DNA of 20,965 bases from Elusimicrobiota bacterium (GTDB taxonomy: Bacteria; Omnitrophota; Gorgyraeia; Zapsychrales; Fredricksoniimonadaceae): NCBI GenBank assembly GCA_012514595.1, contig JAAYZZ010000042.1, positions 1 through 20,965 on the forward strand, read 5' to 3'. The notes under the pieces are model-generated. The model worked only from the letters and a program-made list of their open reading frames with translations, did not search any database and was not told where the DNA came from. Both the position numbers and the translations under genes were made by a program. Shown in pieces: positions 7,299 through 14,945 of the stretch (positions are counted from its first letter, which is position 1; each line of letters opens with the position of its first letter).

Positions 7299-7326
7299 GG
7301 CGTTGGTCGCCAGACACCCGGTGTCT
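7299..7326. repeat. Small dyad of the heptamer-word type between deoC and endoQ
   Basis: AGACACC (7312-7318) and GGTGTCT (7320-7326) are exact reverse complements around one base, preceded by GGCGTTGGTCGCC, a smaller dyad (7299-7311). The word GACACCC also occurs in the array at 300-327. It looks like a minimal member of the heptamer array family, or a remnant. It ends 6 bases before the endonuclease Q ATG. Confidence 0.5.
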
Positions 7327-7332
7327 CAAAAT

Positions 7333-8619
7333 ATGAAATATATCGCCGACCTTCATATCCATTCGCGTTATTCGCGCGCCACCTCCTCGGACCTGACGCC
7401 AGAGAACCTCTGGCTCTGGGGACAGAGGAAGGGGCTCCAGGTCATCGGGGTCGGGGATTGCATCCACCCCAAGTGGCTGGATGAGATCAGCGAGAAGCTG
7501 GAGCCGGCCGAGAGCGGGTTCTTTCGCCTCAAAGAGGCGTTCACAAAAGAACCATCGCAACAACTGGCCTCGTCCTGCCGGGGCGAGGTCCGGTTCCTTC
7601 TCTCCACCGAGATCTCCTGCATCTACAAAAAAGGCGACAAGGTCCGCAAGGTCCACAATGTCGTGATCTTTTCCTCCCTTGAGGCGGCACGCGCGTTCCA
7701 GAAGAGGCTCGGGGGTATCGGGAATATTTCTTCCGACGGGCGGCCGATCCTGGGTTTGGATGCGAAGGACCTTCTCTCCATCGCGCTCGAGTGTGACCCG
7801 AAGACGCTCTTCATCCCGGCGCATATTTGGACCCCGTGGTTCTCGGCTCTGGGGTCCAAGAGCGGTTTTGATTCCATTGAGGAGTGTTATGAAGGCCTGA
7901 CGAAACATATTTTCGCTGTCGAGACAGGACTCTCATCGGATCCGGTGATGAATTGGCGGCTGAAGAGCCTGGATTCTTTTGTTCTTGTTTCTAATTCCGA
8001 TGCGCACTCGGCCTCCAAGCTCGCGCGCGAGGCGAACATCTTTGATTGTGACTTTTCTTATGACGGGATGTATCACGCCCTGTCGGATAAAAGCGACAAG
8101 GGTTTTCGGGCCACGATCGAATTCTTTCCCGAGGAGGGGAAGTATCACTTTGACGGGCACGCGGCCTGCAAGCAGAGGCTGCACCCCCGAGAGACCCGCA
8201 AGAACAAGGGGCTCTGTCCGGTGTGTGGGAAGCCTGTAACCGTGGGCGTCATGGCGCGCGTCGAAGATCTTGCGCAGCGGCCGGAAGGGGAGAAGGCTCC
8301 GCGCGCGCGGCCGTTCTTCAGTCTCATTCCTCTGGAAGAAGTGATCGCCGAGGCACGGGGCGTGGGCAAGGCCTCCAAGAAAGTCCGGGAGGCGTATTTT
8401 GATCTTCTGAACAAGCTGGGCCCGGAGCTGCGCATTCTTTTGGATGTTCCGCTGCGCGAGATCCAGTCCGCCGGGGGAGATCTCATCGCCGAGGGAGTCC
8501 GCCGGATGCGCGAGGGCCAGGTCTCGATCCAGGCGGGTTACGACGGAGAGTACGGGATCATCAAGATCTTTGGCGAGACCGAACGTAAAGAGATCGAGGG
8601 GCAATTGACGTTCTTATAA
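7333..8619 (+). CDS. Endonuclease Q-like PHP-domain DNA repair nuclease
   Basis: 428 residues, matching archaeal EndoQ (about 420). EndoQ nicks DNA 5' of deaminated bases (uracil, hypoxanthine, xanthine) and abasic sites. The N-terminal PHP metal site is complete by eye: His8 and His10 (DLHIHSRYS), Asp42 and His45 (GVGDCIHP), Glu93 (STEIS), His108, His164 (PAHIWTPWFS), and Asp223 and His225 (SNSDAHS). A zinc finger follows: Cys279, His284 and Cys295/Cys298 (CPVC). The C-terminal part ends with the family's GYDGEYGIIKIF. The ATG at 7333 starts directly at the PHP domain; an upstream in-frame extension would overlap deoC. A GTG at 7321 is an alternative. There is no clear ribosome binding site. 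In several bacteria I recall this domain fused to a UvrD helicase; here the helicase is a separate gene one gene downstream. Confidence 0.88.
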   Translation: MKYIADLHIHSRYSRATSSDLTPENLWLWGQRKGLQVIGVGDCIHPKWLDEISEKLEPAESGFFRLKEAFTKEPSQQLASSCRGEVRFLLSTEISCIYKKGDKVRKVHNVVIFSSLEAARAFQKRLGGIGNISSDGRPILGLDAKDLLSIALECDPKTLFIPAHIWTPWFSALGSKSGFDSIEECYEGLTKHIFAVETGLSSDPVMNWRLKSLDSFVLVSNSDAHSASKLAREANIFDCDFSYDGMYHALSDKSDKGFRATIEFFPEEGKYHFDGHAACKQRLHPRETRKNKGLCPVCGKPVTVGVMARVEDLAQRPEGEKAPRARPFFSLIPLEEVIAEARGVGKASKKVREAYFDLLNKLGPELRILLDVPLREIQSAGGDLIAEGVRRMREGQVSIQAGYDGEYGIIKIFGETERKEIEGQLTFL

Positions 8620-8634
8620 CCATTGGGGGAAAGA

Positions 8635-9942
8635 ATGAAAAAGACAGCGATGATGCTGGGGGTTGTGTTGTGGGTGGTCGTGGCGGCGGGTGTCGCGCGG
8701 GCGGACAACAGCTTCGCGGTGGATCTCTACCGGCAGTACACCTTGAGAGAGGGGAACATCTTCTTTTCGCCCTACAGTCTTTCTTCGGCGCTCGAGATGG
8801 CCTATGAGGGCGCGCGGGGCAACACCGCTTCGGAAATGCGGAGCGTGCTCGGGCTTTTGTCAGATGAAGGAGAGCGGCGCGAAAGAGTTTCAGAGGAGAT
8901 CTCCCGTTTTAATCGTTCCGTAGAGGACATGACAGAAGAAGACTGGATCGCGGAGCAGCAGGAAATGCTTGAGGTCCGTGGTCAGAGCTCTTCCGATGCT
9001 CGGAGGCGCGCAGAGATGTGGATGGCGGACCCGGGGATAGCAGAGAACCTTCGGAGTGAGCGATATGAGCTTCGTGTTGCCAATGCTCTCTGGGCGCAGG
9101 AGGCGTATCCGTTCCTTCCCGAGTATCTGGATATCGTGACACGTGTTTACTCGGCCGAGGCGCGGAATCTGGATTTTATCGACGATCCGGAGGGTTCACG
9201 GATCACGATCAATGACTGGGTCGCAGAGAGAACAAAGGACAGGATCCAGGATCTTCTTCCACTGGGGAGCATCGATTCTCTGACCCGTTTGGTCTTGACC
9301 AATGCGGTGTATTTTAAGGGGAAATGGGCCCATGCCTTTGAGGAAGATCGGACGAGCGAGGAGGTGTTTTGGCTTGATGCGGACCGGTCGGTCCCTGTGC
9401 AGATGATGTTCCGTTCGGGGGGCTATGAGTATTTTGAGAATGATCTTCTTCAAGTGCTCCGGCTTCCTTATAAAGGTCCGGGGCTGTCCATGATTGTTCT
9501 GCTTCCGAAGGACAGGGCGCTGGGGCGTCTCGAGAAAGACATTAGTGCATCCGATCTGAAAGAGTGGACTGCGGCCTTGCATTTTGAGGAGACCGTTGAG
9601 GTCTCTCTGCCTCGTTTCCGATTTGAGCAGGGACATGAGATGAAAGAGAGCCTCGTGGCCCTGGGGATGCGGGAGGCCTTTGATGACAATTTTGCTGATT
9701 TCTCTGGGATGACTGGGGAAAGGGAGATTTATATTGATCAGGTTTACCACAAGGCGTTCATTGATGTGAATGAGGAGGGGACAGAGGCGGCTGCGGCGAC
9801 AGCCGTTGTGATGGACACTTTGGGAATGCCGATGATGAACAACAAGGTTTTCCTGGCGGATCACCCGTTCCTGTTTTTGATCGAGGATCAGAAGACCGGG
9901 ACGATCCTGTTCATGGGGCGAGTCATGGATCCGACGAAATAA
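8635..9942 (+). CDS. Secreted serpin (serine protease inhibitor)
   Basis: 435 residues with a signal peptide (MKKTAMMLGVVLWVVVAAGV, cleavage after ARA), so it is exported, probably to the periplasm or outside. Serpin landmarks are NIFFSPYSLSSALEMAYEGA (41-60), LTNAVYFKGKWAHAF (221-235), SLPRFRFE (324-331), and the C-terminal DHPFLFLI and TGTILFMGRV. The hinge EEGTEAAAATA (380-390) matches the inhibitory consensus with small residues, so it probably traps proteases irreversibly. Counting from P15 Gly382 gives P1 as Leu396, suggesting a chymotrypsin- or elastase-like target, with uncertainty. A charged helical insert at about 79-138 is unusually long for a serpin. The ATG at 8635 follows GGGGGA. 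It starts 15 bp after the endonuclease Q stop, and an inverted repeat with a T-run follows it. Bacterial serpins are sporadic, so acquisition by transfer is plausible. Confidence 0.93.
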   Translation: MKKTAMMLGVVLWVVVAAGVARADNSFAVDLYRQYTLREGNIFFSPYSLSSALEMAYEGARGNTASEMRSVLGLLSDEGERRERVSEEISRFNRSVEDMTEEDWIAEQQEMLEVRGQSSSDARRRAEMWMADPGIAENLRSERYELRVANALWAQEAYPFLPEYLDIVTRVYSAEARNLDFIDDPEGSRITINDWVAERTKDRIQDLLPLGSIDSLTRLVLTNAVYFKGKWAHAFEEDRTSEEVFWLDADRSVPVQMMFRSGGYEYFENDLLQVLRLPYKGPGLSMIVLLPKDRALGRLEKDISASDLKEWTAALHFEETVEVSLPRFRFEQGHEMKESLVALGMREAFDDNFADFSGMTGEREIYIDQVYHKAFIDVNEEGTEAAAATAVVMDTLGMPMMNNKVFLADHPFLFLIEDQKTGTILFMGRVMDPTK

Positions 9943-9943
9943 G

Positions 9944-10004
9944 AAAGGCACACGTCACAAGGTCACAGCGGTCCACTGCCTTCCGTGTGACATGTGACCT
10001 TTTT
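9944..10004 (+). terminator. Terminator-like inverted array after the serpin gene
   Basis: AAAGG(T)CACAYGTCACA-type arms (9944-9962 and 9983-10003) pair over about 15 bp with one bulge and a few mismatches, and the right arm ends in CCTTTTT. The arms are built of GTCACAN/TGTGAYN heptamers, so this is also a member of the heptamer array family. The helicase ATG follows immediately at 10005. The left arm begins 2 bases after the serpin stop codon. Confidence 0.6.
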
Positions 10005-11672
10005 ATGATAGCCCTCAACCCCCAACAATCTGCGGCTGTTGAGCATGAAGGGTCCCATCTTCTGATCGTCGCCGGACCCGGCACGGGAAAGACCCGGACT
10101 TTGGTCGAGCGCATCCGGCGTCTCACCGAAAATTTGGGGTCTGGCGAGAAGGTTCTCGCTGTGACCTTTACCAACAAGGCAGCCGGGGAAATGCAGGAGC
10201 GCCTCGAGGCGCTTCAGGTTCCGTCCGACAAGATCGAGGTGGCGACATTTCACGCCTTTTCGCTCCGGCTCCTTCGTCGTTATCGCGAGCATTTGGATTT
10301 CCCCCTGACATTTTCGATCGCCTCGTCAGATGAGATCGAAGGCCTGGCTCGCGCGTTCTGGCCCGGGAAGTCACGACGGGAACAGAAAGAGATCCTTAAA
10401 AGGATCGCGGAGTGGAAGGCCTCTCTTGCCTCGACGACAAACGATCCCGACATCCTGGCGTTCCGCGCCCTCTTGCGCGACGAGGGTCTTGTTGATCTCG
10501 ACGATATCTTGAGGGATGCGATCCTTCTTTTGCGGGACCATGCGGATATTCGTTCCGAGGTGCGCCGGACCTATCCCCAGGTCTGTGTCGACGAGTACCA
10601 GGACATCAATGCGCTCCAGGAGGCGCTGTTGCAGGAATTCGCTGGAGAGGGGGCGGGTCTCACGGCGATCGGGGACCCGAACCAGGCGATCTATGGGTTC
10701 CGGGGGAGCGATGTCGGTTATTTTCATTCGTTTGAAAAGACATTTTCTCCGGTGAAGGTCGTTCATCTTTCTGAGAATTACCGTTCCGGCCAGGGGCTTG
10801 TGTCCGCTGGGGGACAGATGATCCGAAAGGGCGCGCGGTTCCCTGTGCCCGAGATCACGGCCGCCATCCATGACCAGGGGCGTCTCATTGTCCACGAATG
10901 TCCGACGGACAAGGCCGAGGCGGAATATGTCGCGCACGCGATCGAGAGGCTTGTCGGCGGGGTCAGTTCGTTCTCCCGCAATTCCGGGCGCGTGGGGGAG
11001 GGAGATGGCGGACGCTCGTTCTCGGACATCGCCGTCCTGTACCGGCTGAATACGCAGGGCCGGCTTCTCGCCGAGGCGCTCTCGCGGCTCGGGGTCCCTT
11101 TTGAACGATCGGGGGACCAGGCCGTGCGTCTGTCAGCGCAGACGCGGACAGCTTTGCGGGGATCTTCCCAAGATCTCCCCCTTGATCGGCTCCTTTCCGG
11201 TCTTCGAAAGACGGACAAGGCCCTCGATGCCTACTGGGACCATTTCGCGGCCCTCGCCGAGGGGTGCGCGGATGTCACCGCCTTTCTCGATCGCGCCGCC
11301 TTGTGGACGCCCGAGGACGCCTATGCCGTGCGTTCAGAGAAGGTCCGCCTGATGACGCTCCACGCGGCCAAGGGGCTGGAGTTCCCGGTCGTGATCATCG
11401 TCGGGTGCGAGGAGGGGCTCTTGCCCCTGGACCGGGAGGGGTTCCTGTCAGATCCCGACGAGGAGAGGAGGCTCTTTTATGTCGGCATGACCCGCGCCAG
11501 GGAAGAGCTTTATCTGGTCCGTTCGCACAGGCGAACGGTCTACGGGAAGACGCAGGAAAACGCGCCGTCCCGGTTCCTCGCCGATATCGATGAGGCCTTG
11601 AAGGCCAGGGAGGCGATCCGGCCCTTCAAGCCCCGTCGGGACCCCGAGGAGGGGCAGATGAAGTTGTTTTAG
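10005..11672 (+). CDS. UvrD/PcrA-like superfamily 1 DNA helicase, compact form
   Basis: 555 residues; UvrD and PcrA are about 720. This is an ATP-driven 3'-5' DNA unwinding enzyme by family. Motifs in order: Q motif LNPQQSAAVEH (4-14), Walker A GPGTGKT (24-30), Ia VTFTNKAAGEM, II VDEYQD (195-200), III AIGDPNQAIYGFRGS (221-235), IV SENYRS (256-261), V LMTLHAAKGLEF (449-460), VI RRLFYVGMTRAREELYL. The 2B subdomain is shortened, and the C-terminal tail used by PcrA/UvrD to contact partners is missing. The ATG at 10005 fits because the Q motif begins 3 residues later. A GTG at 9987 lies inside the repeat. There is no ribosome binding site; the ATG abuts a T-run. The segment GGVSSFSRNSGRV recalls helicase parts of EndoQ-UvrD fusions, so it likely works with the endonuclease Q two genes upstream. 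Confidence 0.9.
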   Translation: MIALNPQQSAAVEHEGSHLLIVAGPGTGKTRTLVERIRRLTENLGSGEKVLAVTFTNKAAGEMQERLEALQVPSDKIEVATFHAFSLRLLRRYREHLDFPLTFSIASSDEIEGLARAFWPGKSRREQKEILKRIAEWKASLASTTNDPDILAFRALLRDEGLVDLDDILRDAILLLRDHADIRSEVRRTYPQVCVDEYQDINALQEALLQEFAGEGAGLTAIGDPNQAIYGFRGSDVGYFHSFEKTFSPVKVVHLSENYRSGQGLVSAGGQMIRKGARFPVPEITAAIHDQGRLIVHECPTDKAEAEYVAHAIERLVGGVSSFSRNSGRVGEGDGGRSFSDIAVLYRLNTQGRLLAEALSRLGVPFERSGDQAVRLSAQTRTALRGSSQDLPLDRLLSGLRKTDKALDAYWDHFAALAEGCADVTAFLDRAALWTPEDAYAVRSEKVRLMTLHAAKGLEFPVVIIVGCEEGLLPLDREGFLSDPDEERRLFYVGMTRAREELYLVRSHRRTVYGKTQENAPSRFLADIDEALKAREAIRPFKPRRDPEEGQMKLF

Positions 11673-11675
11673 AAA

Positions 11676-11868
11676 GGCACTAGTCACTTGGCGCTGGGCA
11701 CTGGAAAAAGACGGACCAAAGGGTTCGAAAAATAAGGGGTGGAAGAGCGAAAGAGGACGGTCCGAGATCCCCGCACAAAGAAAGAATTTTCTGTAGCCGA
11801 CATTTTTCTCTTTTTTATTTTTTGTACTCCCCGCTTTTTTAGTGTCTAGTGCCAAGTGTCTAGTGTCT
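11676..11868. repeat. Inverted heptamer array, CACTAGT word, in the helicase-comEA gap
   Basis: Four phased heptamers of consensus GKCRCTN (11676-11703) face four of consensus AGTGYCW (11841-11868). The reverse complement of the left arm matches the right arm at 22 of 27 aligned bases. The 137 bp between the arms is purine-rich then T-rich and holds no gene or clear promoter that I can see. The left arm begins 4 bases after the helicase stop, and its first 21 bases (from 11671) match 17 of 21 with the start of the serpin-helicase repeat. This accounts for most of the longest gene-free stretch (11673-11948). Confidence 0.8.
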
Positions 11869-11919
11869 TTACAGGCTCCGGATTCTCTGCTAATCTTCAA
11901 TCACCCTCCAGACCTTCCT

Positions 11920-11948
11920 GCGCGTCCTTTCCGGGACGCGCTTTTTTT
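11920..11948 (+). terminator. Rho-independent terminator abutting the comEA start codon
   Basis: GCGCGTCC (11920-11927), a 6-base loop, GGACGCGC (11934-11941) and seven T (11942-11948) make a perfect 8-bp GC-rich stem with a T-run. The comEA ATG starts at the very next base. It probably ends the helicase transcript, but could also act as an attenuator for comEA-comEC. Confidence 0.8.
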
Positions 11949-12287
11949 ATGCTCCCTTTCACACCGCAGGAACGACGGGTCGTTCTTTATTTCTCATCGG
12001 TCCTTCTTCTAGGACTTGTCCTTCGCGGCCTGTTCCGCGTCGCGCCCTTTGTCGAGAAGAGCTTGGTCATTCTGGAGGAGGACCGGTTCCGGCCCAAGGT
12101 CTCTCTCAATAGGGCCGATTACGAGGAGCTCCTGGCCGTGCCCTACATCGGGGCCGTGACCGCGCGGCGAATTCTCGAGAGGCGAAGGACGCGGGGGCCT
12201 TTCCGCAGCGTCGATGAATTGAGGGAGGTCCCGGGCATGCGCGGCAAGAACCTGGAAAGGATTCGGAAGTATGTCCGCACCGATTAG
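11949..12287 (+). CDS. comEA: ComEA-like helix-hairpin-helix DNA-binding protein
   Basis: 112 residues. A membrane helix at about 11-28 (VVLYFSSVLLLGLVLRGL) anchors the protein, and the C-terminal half is a tandem helix-hairpin-helix domain: VSLNRADYEELLAVPYIG (51-68) and RSVDELREVPGMRGKNLERI (86-105). In competence systems ComEA binds incoming double-stranded DNA at the cell surface or periplasm and hands it to ComEC. The frame stays open upstream, but that stretch is repeat and terminator sequence. The ATG at 11949, directly after the T-run, starts just before the conserved-looking FTPQER. No ribosome binding site is visible. It overlaps comEC by 17 bases, showing tight coupling. Confidence 0.85.
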   Translation: MLPFTPQERRVVLYFSSVLLLGLVLRGLFRVAPFVEKSLVILEEDRFRPKVSLNRADYEELLAVPYIGAVTARRILERRRTRGPFRSVDELREVPGMRGKNLERIRKYVRTD

Positions 12288-13845
12288 GGCCCCGTTTCTG
12301 TGCCGCAGGCCCGCGGTCTTGGTTCTCTTGGGTTTCTTGTCCGGGATCCTTTTGGGGCATAGGGTCCCGTTTTCTTGGTCGGTATGGGTTCCGGGAACGA
12401 TCGCGGCCATGGCTGTTTCCGTCTTTCGACGGGAGGGGACCGCGCTCGTTCTCTTTTCGCTGATCGTGTGCGGGGCGCTGCATTTTGTTGCGGCCTCTGC
12501 GCTGCCTTTTGATCATATGGAGAGGTTGCCCCGGGGATTTCTTCGTGGGGAGGCCGTGATCCGGGGGGTGGCGGCCTCCGTTCCCCAGAGGAGGGCGATC
12601 GGCCGCACCGGAGAGAAGACATCCTTTTCCCTGGCCATTCGCGCTGTTTCCCGTCGGGGACGGACCGCCCTTTGCCAGGGGATCGTCTGGGTGAATGTTT
12701 TTCGCGGCCTTGATCTCCGCTACGGGGATGAGGTCGTGCTGAGGGGCACTCTGCATGATCCTTTTGAATTCGAGGGCCGTGGGCGTTCCTCTTTCCGGGA
12801 CTATTTGGCTCGTCAGGGTATTTTCCGCATGATGACCCTGGGGCGGGCGGGCAAGGTCCGGATCCTCCGGCGTGGCCAGGGGCCCTGGTTTGTTGCGCAG
12901 GCGCTCCGGCTGAGGACATGGATGAACGGGATCTTTGACCGGTATCTTTCCCCGGGAGAGGCGGGTCTCATGAAGGCCTTCATGACCGGCGAGCGAAGCG
13001 GCATCCCTCCGCATGTGCGGGAGATCTTCCAGAGGACCGGGACCGTTCACATCATCGCGATCAGCGGGCTGAATATCGGCATGATCGCCTTTGGGGTCTT
13101 TTTGGTCCTCAGCGTGTTTCCTTTGGGCCGTCCCTGCCAGATGCTTTTGACCATGCTTATCGTCGGGTTTTACGCCTTCATGACCGGAGCGGGGGCTCCT
13201 GTTGTCCGGGCCGCCGTCATGGCCGGGATCTTTCTTTTTTCCTTCGTGATCGAACGGGAGCAGGACTCGATCAATACGTTGGCCTGTGCCGCGCTGTTCC
13301 TTCTCCTGGCCGATCCGCATCAGGCCTTTGATGCGGCCTATCAGCTTTCCTTTATGAGCGTTCTTGCGATCATTGTCCTGACGCCCTTGTTCCTGCGGCC
13401 TTTTCTTGTGCGTGATGATCAGGGCGGGCGCGTTCGGATCAAGTGGTTCGCCGAACCGTTCGCGGTCTCTGTCGCGGCCCTCGTGGGTGTCGGGGGGCTT
13501 GTGGCCTATTATTTCGGTATGGTGACGCCTGTTTCGGTCGTGGCGAACATTCCAGTGGTGCCTTTGGTGGGAACGGTGACCGCCCTGGGGGCGACCCTTA
13601 TTCTTGTATCGGGAGTGCCTGTCCTGGCCATGGCCGTGGCGGGGGTCCTCAAGGTGGCATTGAACGTCATGGCGGGCGTGCTGTATCTTTTTTCCTTCAT
13701 TCCCGGCGGGAGCCTGGTCTTCGGGACCGTTTCTCCGGGGTGGGTCGCGGTGTATTATGCGGTTGTGGTCCTCGGCTGGATCCTGTTGCGCGCATGGGTC
13801 CGCAGGCTCCCGGGTCTTTCCCGCTTCTGGGAGAATGGACTTTGA
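12271..13845 (+). CDS. comEC: ComEC/Rec2-type DNA uptake channel, lacking the metallo-beta-lactamase domain
   Basis: 524 residues; full ComEC proteins are often 700-800. N-terminal membrane helices (about 14-30, 41-80) are followed by a DUF4131-like soluble domain (about 92-200). The polytopic competence domain then carries the signature VHIIAISGLNIGM (259-271; usually ISGLH) and DPHQAFDAAYQLSFMSVLAI (348-367). ComEC forms the inner-membrane channel that passes one DNA strand into the cytosol. The C-terminal metallo-beta-lactamase-like domain, thought to degrade the other strand, is absent: the protein ends in basic residues after the last helix. The ATG at 12271 lies inside comEA, with GGAAAGGA about 11 bases upstream. 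There is no hairpin terminator after the gene. Confidence 0.92.
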   Translation: MSAPIRAPFLCRRPAVLVLLGFLSGILLGHRVPFSWSVWVPGTIAAMAVSVFRREGTALVLFSLIVCGALHFVAASALPFDHMERLPRGFLRGEAVIRGVAASVPQRRAIGRTGEKTSFSLAIRAVSRRGRTALCQGIVWVNVFRGLDLRYGDEVVLRGTLHDPFEFEGRGRSSFRDYLARQGIFRMMTLGRAGKVRILRRGQGPWFVAQALRLRTWMNGIFDRYLSPGEAGLMKAFMTGERSGIPPHVREIFQRTGTVHIIAISGLNIGMIAFGVFLVLSVFPLGRPCQMLLTMLIVGFYAFMTGAGAPVVRAAVMAGIFLFSFVIEREQDSINTLACAALFLLLADPHQAFDAAYQLSFMSVLAIIVLTPLFLRPFLVRDDQGGRVRIKWFAEPFAVSVAALVGVGGLVAYYFGMVTPVSVVANIPVVPLVGTVTALGATLILVSGVPVLAMAVAGVLKVALNVMAGVLYLFSFIPGGSLVFGTVSPGWVAVYYAVVVLGWILLRAWVRRLPGLSRFWENGL

Positions 13846-13883
13846 TCTTTTTTCGGCATATTCTCCGACGACAGGCGGTCGGA

Positions 13884-13912
13884 TTGACAAAGAAAGACCC
13901 CTATGGTACATT
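13884..13912 (+). promoter_or_regulatory. Sigma-70-type promoter of the bamD-lptE operon
   Basis: TTGACA (13884-13889) is a perfect -35. A 17-bp spacer separates it from TACATT (13907-13912), which is preceded by TGG, an extended -10. Transcription would begin near 13919, leaving a leader of about 55 bases before the bamD ATG. It lies in the 128-bp gap after comEC and is the best-matched plus-strand promoter I see in the window. Confidence 0.7.
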
Positions 13913-13973
13913 GGGCGCATCTTTTTGAGGCCCTTTCGTCCTGTGCCGGCAACGCCCAGAGGAAGAGATCCAC

Positions 13974-14945
13974 ATGCGGTTCTTGAGACACGCCTTTATT
14001 CTCGCCTTTATTTCTAGTATTTGTATTACATTCCTTCCGTCGGCAGAGGCGTTCTGGATCTGGACGCCGGAGAGCGGAAAATGGGTCAATCCCAAGTACG
14101 CCGTCAAGCCCTCCCCGCAGGAACAGCTGGAATACGCCAATGGCTTTTTCGTCAGCGGACGTTATGCCGAGGCCATGCGGGAGTACAAGAAACTGCTTCA
14201 GCACTACGGCAAGGCGCGGGAGGCCGCGACCGCACAGTTCTACATCGGCCGCTCCTGGGAGGAGATGAAGAACTATTTCGAGGCGGTCGAGAATTACCAG
14301 AAGGTCGTGGACCGCTATCCCTTCAGCGACCTGGGCCCCAAGGTCGTGGAGCGTCAGTATCTCATCGCCAATCTGCTTCTGGAGGGCAAGGCGCGCGACA
14401 AACGTCTGGCGACGACCCTCCTGGGCAGCACCCACAATGTCGTCGAGATCTTCGAGAAGGTCATCAAGAACGATCCCTACGGGACCTACGCGCCGGCGGC
14501 GCGGTTCAAGATCGGGCTGTTCCATCTGGAACAGGGGGCGTATCAGCTGGCCCGCGATGAGTTCGAGAAGACCCTGAACGATTATCCTGATTCCAAGTGG
14601 GCCGAGTCGGCCAAATATCAGATCGCGGTCGCGGATTCCAAGCGGTCGGTGAGCGCGCAGTACGACCAGGGGGCGACCACCGTCGCGGTCGAGGGTTTCA
14701 AGGAATTCCTCGAGGCCAATCCCGAGTCCGAGCTCTCCGAGGCGGCCCGCCAGGAGATCGAGCGTCTTAAGGTCAAGGAAGCGGAGAACGCCTTTTTGGT
14801 CGCCGAGTTCTACGAGAAGCAGAAGAAGATGAAGGCGGCCCGGATCTATTATCAGGAGGTCGTCGACAATTATGCGGGCACGGTCTGGGCCGAGAAGGCC
14901 GCGGTCAGGGTCCGGATGATCGATGAGGGAGGCATGACACCATGA
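13974..14945 (+). CDS. bamD: BamD/YfiO-like outer membrane assembly TPR protein
   Basis: 323 residues. The signal peptide runs to about PSAEA (22-26), followed by FWIWTPESGKWVNPKYAVKP. TPR-type helical pairs then run through the rest (QLEYANGFFVSGRYAEAMRE; EAVENYQKVVDRYPFSD; QLARDEFEKTLNDYPDSKWA; KAARIYYQEVVDNYAGTVWA), the YfiO layout. BamD is the essential partner of BamA in inserting beta-barrel proteins into the outer membrane. Unlike E. coli BamD there is no lipobox Cys at the predicted cleavage site; Cys17 lies inside the hydrophobic core without a good lipobox. AGAGGAAGAG precedes the ATG. The stop overlaps the lptE start (ATGA), so the two are translationally coupled. A periplasmic TPR scaffold of another kind remains possible. 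Confidence 0.8.
   Translation: MRFLRHAFILAFISSICITFLPSAEAFWIWTPESGKWVNPKYAVKPSPQEQLEYANGFFVSGRYAEAMREYKKLLQHYGKAREAATAQFYIGRSWEEMKNYFEAVENYQKVVDRYPFSDLGPKVVERQYLIANLLLEGKARDKRLATTLLGSTHNVVEIFEKVIKNDPYGTYAPAARFKIGLFHLEQGAYQLARDEFEKTLNDYPDSKWAESAKYQIAVADSKRSVSAQYDQGATTVAVEGFKEFLEANPESELSEAARQEIERLKVKEAENAFLVAEFYEKQKKMKAARIYYQEVVDNYAGTVWAEKAAVRVRMIDEGGMTP

Noticed and set aside
10960..11025. Apparent insertion in the helicase (GGVSSFSRNSGRVGEGDGG)
   Set aside because: I recall a similar segment in relatives of this helicase type, and the DNA shows no phased repeat.
12106..13920. A 604-codon open frame on the minus strand opposite comEA/comEC
   Set aside because: Its translation is Arg/His/Pro/Asp-rich with no domain; it mirrors two well-supported genes and reflects high third-position GC.
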